Source of the DNA: Clostridia bacterium
Lineage (GTDB): Bacteria > Bacillota > Clostridia > Christensenellales > Aristaeellaceae
Assembly (NCBI GenBank): GCA_017541205.1
Contig: JAFXZO010000050.1
Span: 1 to 32,335 of the forward strand
Reading direction: 5' to 3'
DNA length: 32,335 nucleotides
In this document: positions 1-8,020 of the stretch, piece after piece
Numbering within the stretch: position 1 is the first letter of the stretch
Layout: every line of letters starts with the position of its first letter
The notes under the pieces: generated by a model
The model's database searches: none
Told to the model about the DNA's origin: nothing
The model's input: the letters and a program-made list of their open reading frames with translations, nothing else
Program-made: the position numbers and the translations under genes

Positions 1-1044
1 ATGTTCGGCAGAATGATGAACAACTACTACTACGGCAAAAGCGGCAAGGGCGATTTCAAAAAGGAAGACCTGCCCCGTACCCGCTGGCAGCTTTTCTGGG
101 AAATGCTGCGCGTGCGCCTTGCCGGGCTGTGCAGGCTGAATCTGATGACGGTGGCGGCCTGGCTGCCCATGATTATCGTGCTGGCCAGCCTGATCACCAA
201 CATCATCAGCGTGGTGAACGTGGAGGCGCAGTACCAGACGTACCTGACCGACGGCGCGCTTACCGAGAGCTTTACCGAAGAGAGCTTGAAGGCCATCGAA
301 AATTTGGGCGTCACCGACGCGGCCAGCATGAGCGCGCTGAGCGCCCAGGCGGTGGCTGATCTCATGATGCGCACGCTCCTGTGGCTGATCCCCTGCATCG
401 CGATCACCGGTCCCGTGCAGGCGGGCCTCGCCTATGTGACGCGGAACTGGAGCCGCGACGAGCACGCCTTCATCTGGGCGGATTTCAAGGATGCCGTCAA
501 GGAAAATTGGAAGCAGGGCCTGGGCGTATCGCTGATTACGTCCGTCCTCCCCCTCGTCATTTACGTCGGCTATCGCTTCTATGGCGAACAGGCGCTGACC
601 AGCGTGGCTTTCATGGTGCCGCAGATGCTGATCCTGATGGTCGGCGTGGTGTGGGCGCTCGCGCTCACGTTCATGTACCCCATGATGGTCTCTTATAAAG
701 TCAGCTTCCGCCAGCTCATCAAAAACAGCGTCATCATGGCGGTCGGCCGCCTGCCGCAGACCGTGGGCATCCGGCTGCTCCTTTTGGTCCCGTGCGCCTT
801 AGGCATCGCCGCATTCGTATTGACGGGCTCGCCCATCGCCCTGCTGGTGCTCGGCGGGTATTACCTGCTGTTTGGCTACGCGTTCGCCCGTTTCGTCTGC
901 GCCAGCTACACCAACGGCGTGTTCGACCGCTACATCAACTCCCACATGGAGGGCGTGCAGGTGAACCGCGGCCTCGCCTCGGATGAAGACGAAGAAGACG
1001 AGGAAGAGGCCCCGGCCGAGGAAACGGACAAAGAAGCCGATTGA
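1..1044 (+). CDS. Polytopic membrane protein, DUF624/YesL-like
   Basis: This 347-residue protein has a short cytoplasmic N-terminal stretch (MFGRMMNNYYYGKSG), then about six hydrophobic segments (roughly residues 47-70, 122-145, 172-192, 200-228, 255-275 and 277-300), and ends in a strongly acidic tail from about residue 326 (runs of D and E). The N-terminal sequence and the W-L-P motif in the first membrane segment resemble Firmicutes DUF624/YesL-type membrane proteins, often found near carbohydrate or transport genes; their biochemical role is unknown. The ATG is the first base of the window, so the true start or an upstream gene cannot be checked. It precedes the spore-protein gene by 49 bases, so read-through into that gene is likely. 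Family assignment is by resemblance only. Confidence 0.7.
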   Translation: MFGRMMNNYYYGKSGKGDFKKEDLPRTRWQLFWEMLRVRLAGLCRLNLMTVAAWLPMIIVLASLITNIISVVNVEAQYQTYLTDGALTESFTEESLKAIENLGVTDAASMSALSAQAVADLMMRTLLWLIPCIAITGPVQAGLAYVTRNWSRDEHAFIWADFKDAVKENWKQGLGVSLITSVLPLVIYVGYRFYGEQALTSVAFMVPQMLILMVGVVWALALTFMYPMMVSYKVSFRQLIKNSVIMAVGRLPQTVGIRLLLLVPCALGIAAFVLTGSPIALLVLGGYYLLFGYAFARFVCASYTNGVFDRYINSHMEGVQVNRGLASDEDEEDEEEAPAEETDKEAD

Positions 1045-1057
1045 TATTTTCTCCTCT

Positions 1058-1102
1058 CATGCGCATACTATCCCTGAAAAGGAGGGGAATGGTATGCGCA
1101 TG
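1058..1102 (+). promoter_or_regulatory. Hairpin burying the SASP ribosome-binding site and start codon
   Basis: CATGCGCATAC (1058-1068) is perfectly complementary to GTATGCGCATG (1092-1102). Three further pairs (1069-1071 with 1089-1091, one of them G-U) lengthen the stem to 14 bp. CCT at 1073-1075 can also pair with GGG at 1085-1087 inside the Shine-Dalgarno sequence. The ATG at 1094 lies inside the 3' arm. In a transcript read through from the upstream gene, the ribosome-binding site and start codon would be occluded. Confidence 0.7.
1064..1070 (+). promoter_or_regulatory. Sigma-G-like -10 element (CATACTA) ahead of the SASP gene
   Basis: CATACTA fits the forespore sigma-G -10 consensus CATnnTA. 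A transcript from it would begin around 1076-1079, just ahead of the AAGGAGG ribosome-binding site (1079-1085). The -35 region (around TTGATA, 1041-1046) matches poorly. The 11-mer GCGCATACTAT here recurs before the DUF1540 gene at 27045-27055. Confidence 0.5.
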
Positions 1103-1261
1103 CTTTCAAGCAAGGAACGGCTGAAATACGAGGCCGCGAAGGAAGCGGGCCTGATCGAAAAGCTAAAGCAGGTCGGCTGGGCGGGCCTTTCGACCGCCGA
1201 AAGCGGAAGGATCGGCGGCATGGTCGGCGCGAAGGTACGCAAAATGACGAAGGAAGAGTGA
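1094..1261 (+). CDS. Small acid-soluble spore protein, alpha/beta type
   Basis: A 55-residue protein with the signature of clostridial alpha/beta-type SASPs: LKYEAAKEAGL, the GPR-protease-like segment, followed by GW..LS..E.GRIGG. These proteins coat forespore DNA, protect it from UV and chemical damage, and are degraded at germination. The start at 1094 is chosen because AAGGAGG at 1079-1085 sits 8 bases upstream; an in-frame ATG at 1100 is also possible. The stop overlaps the GTG of the next gene. A sigma-G-like -10 and a start-codon hairpin lie immediately upstream. The protein is slightly shorter than the usual 60-70 residues, but both conserved blocks are present. Confidence 0.88.
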   Translation: MRMLSSKERLKYEAAKEAGLIEKLKQVGWAGLSTAESGRIGGMVGAKVRKMTKEE

Positions 1262-2013
1262 AAAAACGCATGTACACGTCGTTTGCCCGGGTGTATGACA
1301 GGCTCATGGATACGGTGGATTACGCGGCCTGGGCAGGGCACTATCAGCGCCTGATGGACGCGTGCGGCGTGCCGCGCCAGGGCAAATGCGTGGAATGCGC
1401 CTGCGGCACCGGGAATCTGACCTTGCCCCTCGCCCGGGCGGGCTGCAAGATCACCGGCGTCGATCTTTCGGAGGACATGCTTGCCCTGGCCATGGAAAAG
1501 GCGAGGCGGGCGGGCGTGACGGCGCCCTTCGTCCGGCAGGATATGCGCTCCCTTTTGGTGCCGCGGCGCGTGGACTGCGTGCTGTGCACCTGCGACGGCG
1601 TCAATTACCTAACGGACCGGGCGCAGGCCGCCCAGTTCTTTTCGGCGGCGTATAACGCGCTGCGGCCCGGCGGCGCGCTGATCTTCGATGTTTCCACCCC
1701 GGACAAGCTGCAAAAAACCCTCGGCTGCAACACCCTGTTTTCCGACGACGAGGAAATCGCCTATATCTGGCGGAACCGCTGGGACGAAAGCGCAGCCCTG
1801 GTCACCCTGGAGCTGAGCATTTTCGTCCGGCGCCCGGACGGCGCGTATGACCGCCTCGAAGAACGGCAGACCCAGCGGGCCCATACGAGGCGGGAGCTCC
1901 GGCAATGGCTGCTCGACGCCGGCTTTTCGGACCCGCGCTTCTACGGCAGGCTCCGCATGACCCCGCCCCGCACCGGCGACGACCGCTGGCACGTAACGGC
2001 CAAACGGCCATAG
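1258..2013 (+). CDS. Class I SAM-dependent methyltransferase (substrate unknown)
   Basis: A 251-residue Rossmann-fold methyltransferase. Motif I is V-E-C-A-C-G-T-G-N at about residues 45-53, followed by the acidic V-D-L-S at the end of beta-2 and a D-x-V-x-C-T-C-D motif IV near residue 105. The N-terminus (MYTSFARVYDRLMD) matches the common Firmicutes family annotated only as class I SAM methyltransferase. Acceptor unknown. The GTG at 1258 overlaps the spore-gene stop (GTGA); an ATG at 1270 gives the more family-typical N-terminus and may be the real start, since the nearest GA-rich site (AAGGA, 1250-1254) is too close to the GTG. Lying just downstream of the SASP gene, it may share its transcript, but pyrB follows in the same direction, so a sporulation role is not implied. 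Confidence 0.85.
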   Translation: MKKRMYTSFARVYDRLMDTVDYAAWAGHYQRLMDACGVPRQGKCVECACGTGNLTLPLARAGCKITGVDLSEDMLALAMEKARRAGVTAPFVRQDMRSLLVPRRVDCVLCTCDGVNYLTDRAQAAQFFSAAYNALRPGGALIFDVSTPDKLQKTLGCNTLFSDDEEIAYIWRNRWDESAALVTLELSIFVRRPDGAYDRLEERQTQRAHTRRELRQWLLDAGFSDPRFYGRLRMTPPRTGDDRWHVTAKRP

Positions 2014-2075
2014 GGCAGAGCGCGGCGTTTCCGGCATACGAAAGCCCAAGCGCACCAACGACAAGGAGGCCTCCC

Positions 2076-3176
2076 ATGCGCCATTTACTGAGCATCACGG
2101 ACCTGACGGTGGAAGAACTGGAGGAGCTGCTCTCCTCCGCGGCGGATATCGAGCAATACCCCGAAAAGTACGCCCAGCGAATGGCGGGCAAGATCCTGGC
2201 CACGCTGTTTTTTGAGCCGAGCACCCGCACCCGCCTGTCCTTTGAGGCGGCCATGCTCGAGCTCGGCGGCCATGTGACCGGGTTCGCCGGGGCAAGCAAT
2301 TCTTCCGCCTCCAAGGGCGAATCCGTCCGGGATACCATCCGCACCGTATCCTGCTACGCCAGCATCATCGCCATGCGCCATCCGCTCGAAGGCGCGCCGT
2401 GGGCCGCGGTGCAGAGCGCGCAGGTGCCCGTCATCAACGCGGGCGACGGCGGGCATCATCATCCGACCCAGACCCTGGCGGACCTGATGACCCTCAAAAA
2501 AGAAAAGGGCCGGCTGGACCACCTCAAAATCGGCATGTGCGGCGATCTGCGCTTCGGGCGCACGGTGCATTCGCTGATGGAGGCGCTCAGCCGCTATCCC
2601 GGCAATGAATTTGTGCTCATTTCCCCGCGGGAGCTGCGCGTGCCCGGAAACCTTCTGGTCGATCTGGCCGAGGCGGGCGTTCCGTACAGGGAGGCCGAAT
2701 CCCTGGAGGAGGAGATCGGGGGCCTCGACGCGCTGTATATGACCCGCATCCAGCAGGAGCGGTTTTTCAGCGTGGAGGAATACCTGCGCCTGAAGGACAG
2801 CTATATCCTGGACGAAGAAAAAATGCGCCTCGCGCCCAAGGATATGATCGTGATGCACCCCCTGCCGCGCGTGAACGAAATCGACGTGAAGGTGGATAAC
2901 GACCCGCGGGCCTGCTATTTCAAGCAGGTCATGTACGGCAAGATCATGCGCAAGGCCCTCATCATCAAGCTCCTGTCGGAGACCGCTCTGCCCGCCAAGC
3001 CCGGCCGCGTCCAGATCACCACCGGCAAGCAGTGCAAGAACCCGCGCTGCATTTCCTCGACCGAGCAGGGCCTGGAGCCGCTGTTCTATCCCGTGCACCA
3101 GGTAATGCGCCACGGCCGGCTGACCCGCATCCCCACAAAATACGTCTGCGCTTACTGCGATATGGAGCAAGTGTAA
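2076..3176 (+). CDS. pyrB: Aspartate carbamoyltransferase with fused PyrI-type zinc-ribbon tail
   Basis: Catalyses carbamoyl phosphate + L-aspartate to N-carbamoyl-L-aspartate, the committed step of pyrimidine synthesis. Visible active-site elements are S-T-R-T (residues 49-52), the 80s-loop lysine (K80 in ASKGES), H-P-T-Q (129-132) and H-P-L-P-R (261-265). The 366 residues exceed a typical catalytic chain (about 310) by a C-terminal segment carrying C320-x4-C325 and C358-x2-C361. That is the cysteine pattern of the zinc domain of the regulatory chain PyrI, but no nucleotide-binding allosteric domain is present. The start at 2076 has AAGGAGG six bases upstream; the open frame extends further but lacks a comparable site. 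It lies in a short operon with mnmM rather than with other pyr genes. Confidence 0.95.
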   Translation: MRHLLSITDLTVEELEELLSSAADIEQYPEKYAQRMAGKILATLFFEPSTRTRLSFEAAMLELGGHVTGFAGASNSSASKGESVRDTIRTVSCYASIIAMRHPLEGAPWAAVQSAQVPVINAGDGGHHHPTQTLADLMTLKKEKGRLDHLKIGMCGDLRFGRTVHSLMEALSRYPGNEFVLISPRELRVPGNLLVDLAEAGVPYREAESLEEEIGGLDALYMTRIQQERFFSVEEYLRLKDSYILDEEKMRLAPKDMIVMHPLPRVNEIDVKVDNDPRACYFKQVMYGKIMRKALIIKLLSETALPAKPGRVQITTGKQCKNPRCISSTEQGLEPLFYPVHQVMRHGRLTRIPTKYVCAYCDMEQV

Positions 3177-3179
3177 AAC

Positions 3180-3752
3180 ATGGCTTACGAATTACGATCC
3201 GCGCGCTTCCTGGCCGCGGATATTTTATCCCGCGCCCTGCAGCCCGGCGATACCGCGATCGACGCCACCATGGGCAACGGGCACGACACGCTGTTCCTGT
3301 GCCGGCTGGTCGGCGAAACGGGCAGGGTGTACGCCTTCGACGTGCAGGCGGCGGCCGTGGAAAATACCCGGAAACGCCTTTTGGACGCGGGCGTGCTTTC
3401 CCGCGCGGCGCTCTATTGCCTCGGGCATGAACGGATGGCGGAAAATGTGCGGGGCCCCGTTTCCGCGGCGGTCTTCAACCTGGGCTGGCTCCCGGGCGGC
3501 GATCACGCGGTGACGACCCGCTGGGAAACCACGAAAAAAGCAGTGGAAAGCGCCCTGCGGCTGCTTGGGCCCCTGGGCGTATTGGTGATCTGCGCGTACC
3601 CCGGCCACCCGGAAGGCGACCGCGAGCGCGCCGCCCTGACGGAGTTCCTTTCCGCCCTCCCGCCCCAGCAGTACAACGTGCTCCATCACCGCTTTCTCAA
3701 CGCCGGCCCCGGCGCGCCGGAATGCTTCGTCGCCCAGAAGCAAAAAGGATGA
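3180..3752 (+). CDS. mnmM: tRNA (mnm5s2U34) methyltransferase MnmM (YtqB-like)
   Basis: A 190-residue class I methyltransferase with the YtqB/MnmM hallmarks: D-A-T-M-G-N-G-H-D-T at residues 28-37 (SAM loop with the family-specific G-N-G-H-D-T) and F-N-L-G-W-L-P-G-G-D at about 99-108, followed by the T-T-x-x-x-T-T segment. MnmM of Gram-positives completes 5-methylaminomethyl-2-thiouridine at the tRNA wobble position, replacing the MnmC methylase domain of E. coli. The ATG is three bases after the pyrB stop, so the two are co-translated or at least cotranscribed. A terminator follows about 95 bases downstream. Confidence 0.85.
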   Translation: MAYELRSARFLAADILSRALQPGDTAIDATMGNGHDTLFLCRLVGETGRVYAFDVQAAAVENTRKRLLDAGVLSRAALYCLGHERMAENVRGPVSAAVFNLGWLPGGDHAVTTRWETTKKAVESALRLLGPLGVLVICAYPGHPEGDRERAALTEFLSALPPQQYNVLHHRFLNAGPGAPECFVAQKQKG

Positions 3753-3847
3753 TAGACTGAAACCCAAACGAAAGAAGACATTGTAAAACGATTTGCATTC
3801 TGTCTGCTTTCAAAGCGGGAAAAACGATATGGAAGGCAAGATCAACA

Positions 3848-3892
3848 AAGCCGCGCTTCGGTGTTGAACCAAAGCGCGGCTTCACAGTTTTT
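3848..3892. terminator. Bidirectional intrinsic terminator between mnmM and pfk
   Basis: AAGCCGCGCTT (3848-3858) pairs perfectly with AAGCGCGGCTT (3872-3882) around a 13-base loop. A T-run at 3888-3892 serves the plus strand. The convergent phosphofructokinase gene ends at 3898, so the same stem, with a weaker T-rich tail, can end the minus-strand transcript. Nothing else is seen in 3753-3847. Confidence 0.85.
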
Positions 3893-3897
3893 ATTTG

Positions 3898-4971
3898 TCA
3901 AATGCCGAAGGAGATGCCCATATCGCGGGCAACCTGGACCATCTGGTGATCCGGGGGCACGAGCTTGGGGATGCCGGCGATTTCGCTGAGCTTATTGTGG
4001 GTGATGATATTGCCGGAGAGAGCCACGGTGTAGCCGTACTCCTCCTTGGCGATCAGCTGGGCGGCGTGGACGCCGAACTGGGTGGAGAGCACGCGGTCAT
4101 ACGCGCTGGGCGTGCCGCCGCGCTGCACATGGCCGGGCATGACGGCGCGGGCTTCCACGCCCATTTCGGCGGAAAGCTGTTTGGCCAGCCGGTTGGCGAT
4201 GCCGCTGAAGCCTTCCTCCTGGCGCGCGGCTTCGCGCTCCTTGCGCTTCATCTTTGCTTCCTTCTTGTCCATCGCGCCCTCGGCGACGGCGATGATGGTG
4301 AAGGATTTTTTATTCTTGGCGCGGGTCTCCACGCATTTGATGACTTCCTTGATATCGTAGGGGATCTCCGGCAGCAGCACCACGTCCGCGCCGCCGGCCA
4401 GGCCGGAATAGAGCGTGAGCCAGCCGGCCTTGTTGCCCATGATTTCGATCACCATCACGCGGCCGTGGCTGGCGGCGGTGGTATGGATGCGGTCGATCAC
4501 CTCGGTGGCGATGTCCACGGCGGTATGGAAGCCGAAGGTAAAGTCCGTGCCGTAGATGTCGTTGTCGATGGTCTTGGGCAGGCCGATCACGTTCATGCCC
4601 TCCTCGGAGAGCAGATTGGCGGTTTTATGGGTGCCGTTGCCGCCCAGGGTCACCAGGCAGTCCAGCTTCATGGCCGCGTAATTCTTTTTCATGGCGGACA
4701 CCTTGTCCACGTTGTCATCCTCGATCACGCGCATGTTGCGGAAGGGGGTACGGCTGGTGCCCAGGATGGTGCCGCCCAGGGTGAGGATGCCGGAAAACTG
4801 GCTGCGCTTCATTTCCTGCCATTCGCCCTCGATCAGGCCGCGATAGCCGTCGGCGATGCCCACGATTTCCGTATCGAACATTTCATAGGCCGCGCGGGCG
4901 ACGCCGCGGATGGCGGCGTTCAGGCCGGGGCAGTCTCCCCCGGCGGTCAGGATACCGATTCTGCGTTTCAT
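3898..4971 (-). CDS. pfkA: 6-phosphofructokinase, atypical phosphoryl-donor site
   Basis: A 357-residue phosphofructokinase that phosphorylates fructose 6-phosphate at C1 in glycolysis. Conserved elements: G-I-L-T-A-G-G-D-C-P-G-L-N near the N-terminus, P-K-T-I-D-N-D-I (132-139) with the catalytic T-I-D-N-D, and P-G-H-V-Q-R-G-G-T-P in the C-terminal half. The donor loop reads G-G-N-G-T (110-114) where bacterial ATP-PFKs have GGDGS, and K133 stands where ATP-PFKs have glycine and many PPi-dependent enzymes have lysine. This places it with the mixed-substrate PFK group, so ATP or pyrophosphate could be the donor. An AAGGAGG precedes the ATG. It follows the DUF853 gene by 25 bases, in one operon. 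Confidence 0.92.
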   Translation of the reverse strand: MKRRIGILTAGGDCPGLNAAIRGVARAAYEMFDTEIVGIADGYRGLIEGEWQEMKRSQFSGILTLGGTILGTSRTPFRNMRVIEDDNVDKVSAMKKNYAAMKLDCLVTLGGNGTHKTANLLSEEGMNVIGLPKTIDNDIYGTDFTFGFHTAVDIATEVIDRIHTTAASHGRVMVIEIMGNKAGWLTLYSGLAGGADVVLLPEIPYDIKEVIKCVETRAKNKKSFTIIAVAEGAMDKKEAKMKRKEREAARQEEGFSGIANRLAKQLSAEMGVEARAVMPGHVQRGGTPSAYDRVLSTQFGVHAAQLIAKEEYGYTVALSGNIITHNKLSEIAGIPKLVPPDHQMVQVARDMGISFGI

Positions 4972-4996
4972 ATGACGCCTCCTTTGCCGCGTCCGC

Positions 4997-6778
4997 TTAC
5001 TTTTTCTTGCTCCCGATGCCCAGGATGCCCAACAGCGAACGGCTGATGGAACGGCCGACCTCGCGGCCCGCGCCCGTGGTGGCGGAGGACAGGAAGCTGT
5101 TCAGGTACTTTTCGGCAGTGGTCATTTCGCTGGGCTTCTTGGCCACCTTGCGTTCCTTCTGCTTGGGCTCTTCCGCCGCGGGGACCGCTTCCTGCGCCGT
5201 GGGAACGGGCACGGGATAGGCGGTCGTCTGCTGAACGGGCTGCTGATAAGCTGGCTGCTGATAGGCGGGCTGCTGATATTGCGGTGCCTGCTGGGCGGCG
5301 GGCTGGGGAACCTGCTGCATCATGTTGGGCATCACCTGCTCCTCATACTGGCCGGTGACGGGGTTGAACACCCGGAAGGTCATGGGCGCGTAAACGGGCT
5401 GGGCAGGCTGCGCGTTTTCGGCGGGCCGGGCGGCGTACTGCTCTTCCTGGGCGGGCACGGGGCGCACCACCTGGGTCTGCGTCGCGCCGGTCTGCACGAA
5501 CTGGGCGGAAAGGACCTCATAGGCGCTTTCGCGGTCGAAATACTCGTCGTACTTGGTGCCGATCATATCGGTTTCCATGAACGTGGCGCGCAGTTCATCC
5601 GAAATCATGCCGATCTGGCTCTGCGGCGGCAGGATGGTGGCCTTTTGCACGACGGAGGGCGTGCCGTCCTCCTGCAGGAAGGAAAGCAGCGCTTCGCCGG
5701 TGGCCAGCTGGGTGAGGGCGGCCTCGGTATCGAAGGCGGGGTTCACGCGGAAGGTCTGCGCCACGGCGCGGACGACCTTCTGCTCCTGCGGGGTGAAGGC
5801 GCGCAGCGCGTGCTGCACGCGGCCGGAGAGCTGGCCCAGCACATTGGAGGGCACGTCGGTGGGGCTCTGGGTGATGAAGTACACGCCCACGCCCTTGGAG
5901 CGGATCAGGCGCACGACCTGCTCGATGCGCTCCAAAAGCGTCTTGCTGCAATCGTCAAAAAGCAGATGCGCTTCATCGAAGAAGAACACCATGCGCGGCA
6001 TATCCCTGTCGCCCTGCTCGGGGAGCAGCTCATACAGTTCGCCCAGCATCCACAGCAGGAAGGTGGAATACATGGCGGGCTTGCGGAACAGCTTTTCCGC
6101 GGCCAGGATGTTCACCATGCCGTTGCCGCTGTCGTCCTGGCAGAGCCAATCGCTCAGGTCCAGGGCGGGCTCGCCGAAGAACTGGTCGCCCCCCTGGTCC
6201 TCCAGGATGGCGATGGCGCGCTGGATGGCGCCCACGGTGGCCTTGGCAACATTGCCGTAATCGAGGGTGTAGCGCGCGGCGTTTTCGCCGACATAGGCCA
6301 GCATGGCCTTTACGTCCTTGAGATCCAATAGCAGCATGCCTTCGTCGTCCGCGATGCGGAAAATAATGTGGAGCACGCCGGTCTGCGTTTCGTTCAGGCC
6401 CAGCATACGCGCCAGCAGCAAAGGACCCATTTCGCTGACCGTGGTGCGCACGGGGTGGCCTTTCTCGCCATACACATCCCAGAAGGTGACGGGGCAGGCC
6501 CTAAACGGGAAATGGCTGACGCCGCAGGCTTCCAGCCGGCTGTCGATCTTGGCGCTGCCCTGGCCCGGGCAGCAGATGCCCGCCAGATCGCCCTTCACAT
6601 CCGCCATGAAGACCGGAACGCCCAATTGGGAAAAGCCCTCGGCCAGCACCTGCAGGGTGACCGTTTTCCCCGTGCCCGTTGCCCCGGCGATCAAACCGTG
6701 GCGGTTTGCCATGGAGGGCAGCAGGCTTACCGCGCCCTGATCCGAAGTGCCAAGCCAGATGGTACCGTTGAGAAGCAT
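4997..6778 (-). CDS. DUF853 HerA/FtsK-like ATPase with Gln/Pro-rich tail
   Basis: A 593-residue P-loop ATPase of the DUF853 (YjgR-like) family related to HerA helicases. Visible are N-R-H-G-L-I-A-G-A-T-G-T-G-K-T (Walker A, lysine 38), F-M-A-D-V-K-G-D-L-A near residue 58, and Walker B F-F-F-D-E-A-H (about 265-271). The cellular role of the family is not established. Residues about 455-545 are low-complexity, rich in Q, P, A and Y, with a Y-Q-Q-P-A repeat; the tail then becomes lysine-rich, followed by a conserved-looking end (A-E-K-Y-L-N-S-F, then R-S-L-L-G-I-L-G-I-G). No signal peptide or membrane segment is seen. It lies 111 bases after ispDF and 25 bases before pfk; the 111-base gap holds an AAGGAGG site and no clear promoter. 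Confidence 0.88.
   Translation of the reverse strand: MLLNGTIWLGTSDQGAVSLLPSMANRHGLIAGATGTGKTVTLQVLAEGFSQLGVPVFMADVKGDLAGICCPGQGSAKIDSRLEACGVSHFPFRACPVTFWDVYGEKGHPVRTTVSEMGPLLLARMLGLNETQTGVLHIIFRIADDEGMLLLDLKDVKAMLAYVGENAARYTLDYGNVAKATVGAIQRAIAILEDQGGDQFFGEPALDLSDWLCQDDSGNGMVNILAAEKLFRKPAMYSTFLLWMLGELYELLPEQGDRDMPRMVFFFDEAHLLFDDCSKTLLERIEQVVRLIRSKGVGVYFITQSPTDVPSNVLGQLSGRVQHALRAFTPQEQKVVRAVAQTFRVNPAFDTEAALTQLATGEALLSFLQEDGTPSVVQKATILPPQSQIGMISDELRATFMETDMIGTKYDEYFDRESAYEVLSAQFVQTGATQTQVVRPVPAQEEQYAARPAENAQPAQPVYAPMTFRVFNPVTGQYEEQVMPNMMQQVPQPAAQQAPQYQQPAYQQPAYQQPVQQTTAYPVPVPTAQEAVPAAEEPKQKERKVAKKPSEMTTAEKYLNSFLSSATTGAGREVGRSISRSLLGILGIGSKKK
5239..5283 (-). repeat. Three 15-bp units encoding Y-Q-Q-P-A repeats
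   Basis: Three consecutive plus-strand 15-mers beginning GCTGCTGATA (5239, 5254, 5269) encode tandem Y-Q-Q-P-A units in the DUF853 protein. Repeat-number variation between strains would be expected; the reading frame is preserved because each unit is five codons. Confidence 0.8.
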
Positions 6779-6889
6779 GTGTTTTTCCTCCTTTTTTTCT
6801 GGGGGAGCCCCTGTTTTTCAAAAGCAGGTTTCCCATTGTGTGTGGTGATCTATGGAACGCACAGACGCCGCTATGCGAACACTTCCGTT

Positions 6890-8020
6890 TTATCCCTGGA
6901 ACAGCAGGGCCGAAGCCTGGGCGCTGACGCCCTCGCCGCTGCCCTCGTACCCCATGCGCTCGGTGGTGGTGGCCTTCACGGACACCTGCGACGGCTCGAT
7001 CTGGAGCGCGCCCGCGATGGCCGTGCGCATTTGAGGGATGAAGGGGGCCAGCTTCGGGGCCTGGCAGACAATGGTCACATCCACGTTGCCGATCTGAAAG
7101 CCCGCTTCCCAAAGGCGTTTGCCCACTTCCTCCAGCAGCAGGACGGACGAAATGCCCTTGTATTTTTGATCGCTGTCCGGGAACAGCTTGCCGATATCGC
7201 CCATCGCCGCCGCGCCAAGGAGGGCGTCGATCAGGGCGTGGAGGGCGGCGTCCGCGTCGCTGTGGCCGAGCAGGCCCTTTTCATAGGGGACCAAAACCCC
7301 GCCGAGCCACAGCTCCCGGCCCTCCACGAGCCGATGCGCGTCAAAGCCCGTGCCGACGCGCGGGATCAGCATGCCGCCTGCCATTTTGAGATCCTCCCGT
7401 GAGGTGAGCTTGATATTATCCGGGCTGCCCGGCACCAAGCGCACCGAAAAGCCCGCCGCCTCCATCAGCGCCGCGTCGTCCGTATAGCGGCCGGGCGCCG
7501 TTTCGTGGGCCTTCCGCAGATCCCGGACGAGAAAGCCCTGCGGGGTCTGCATCTGCCAAAGGGTGCTGCGGTCCAGGGTCTCTATCACCCTGCCGTCCGC
7601 GTCCGCGCGCTTTACGGTGTCCCGCGCGGGCACCGCGGCGACGCCGCTGCCGTACGCTTCGATGCTTTCAAGGACCCGCCGGATGATCGCATCCGTCACA
7701 AAGGGCCGGGCCCCGTCATGGATGAGCGCCGCTTCCGCGTCCGGCGGAAGCGCATCAAGCCCGCTTCGGGCTGAAGCCTGGCGGTCTTCCCCGCCCGGCA
7801 CGATGGCCACAGGATGGCAGCCGTAGGCGCTCAGAGTTTCCTGAAACAAGCCTTCCTCGCCCTTTCGCGTCACCAGCACAGCCCCGGCCGTTTCTTTCGC
7901 AAACGCGCGGAAGGCGCGCACGATCGCCGGCACGCCGCCGATCCTGAGCAGCGTTTTGTTGTCCCTGCCGCCCATGCGGGTGCCGCTTCCGCCGCACAGC
8001 AGGATCGCATAGGAAATCAT
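6890..8020 (-). CDS. ispDF: Bifunctional MEP cytidylyltransferase / MECDP synthase
   Basis: A 376-residue fusion for two non-consecutive steps of the non-mevalonate isoprenoid pathway. Residues 1 to about 215 are IspD (CTP + 2-C-methylerythritol 4-phosphate): G-G-S-G-T-R-M-G-G is the CTP loop (10-18), with D-G-A-R-P and Q-T-P-Q-G-F further on. Residues 217-376 are IspF (cyclodiphosphate formation): D-A-H metal ligands at 227-229, G-H-S-D-A-D, and K-A-T-T-T-E near the end. The ATG at 8020 overlaps the TGA of the DUF4364 gene (ATGA), implying translational coupling; the longer open frame starting at 8086 would run 22 codons into that gene and is rejected. Confidence 0.95.
   Translation of the reverse strand: MISYAILLCGGSGTRMGGRDNKTLLRIGGVPAIVRAFRAFAKETAGAVLVTRKGEEGLFQETLSAYGCHPVAIVPGGEDRQASARSGLDALPPDAEAALIHDGARPFVTDAIIRRVLESIEAYGSGVAAVPARDTVKRADADGRVIETLDRSTLWQMQTPQGFLVRDLRKAHETAPGRYTDDAALMEAAGFSVRLVPGSPDNIKLTSREDLKMAGGMLIPRVGTGFDAHRLVEGRELWLGGVLVPYEKGLLGHSDADAALHALIDALLGAAAMGDIGKLFPDSDQKYKGISSVLLLEEVGKRLWEAGFQIGNVDVTIVCQAPKLAPFIPQMRTAIAGALQIEPSQVSVKATTTERMGYEGSGEGVSAQASALLFQG

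Noticed and set aside
5239-5283. Short repeats as a CRISPR or VNTR outside genes
   Set aside because: The 15-bp units are in frame inside the DUF853 gene and encode Y-Q-Q-P-A.
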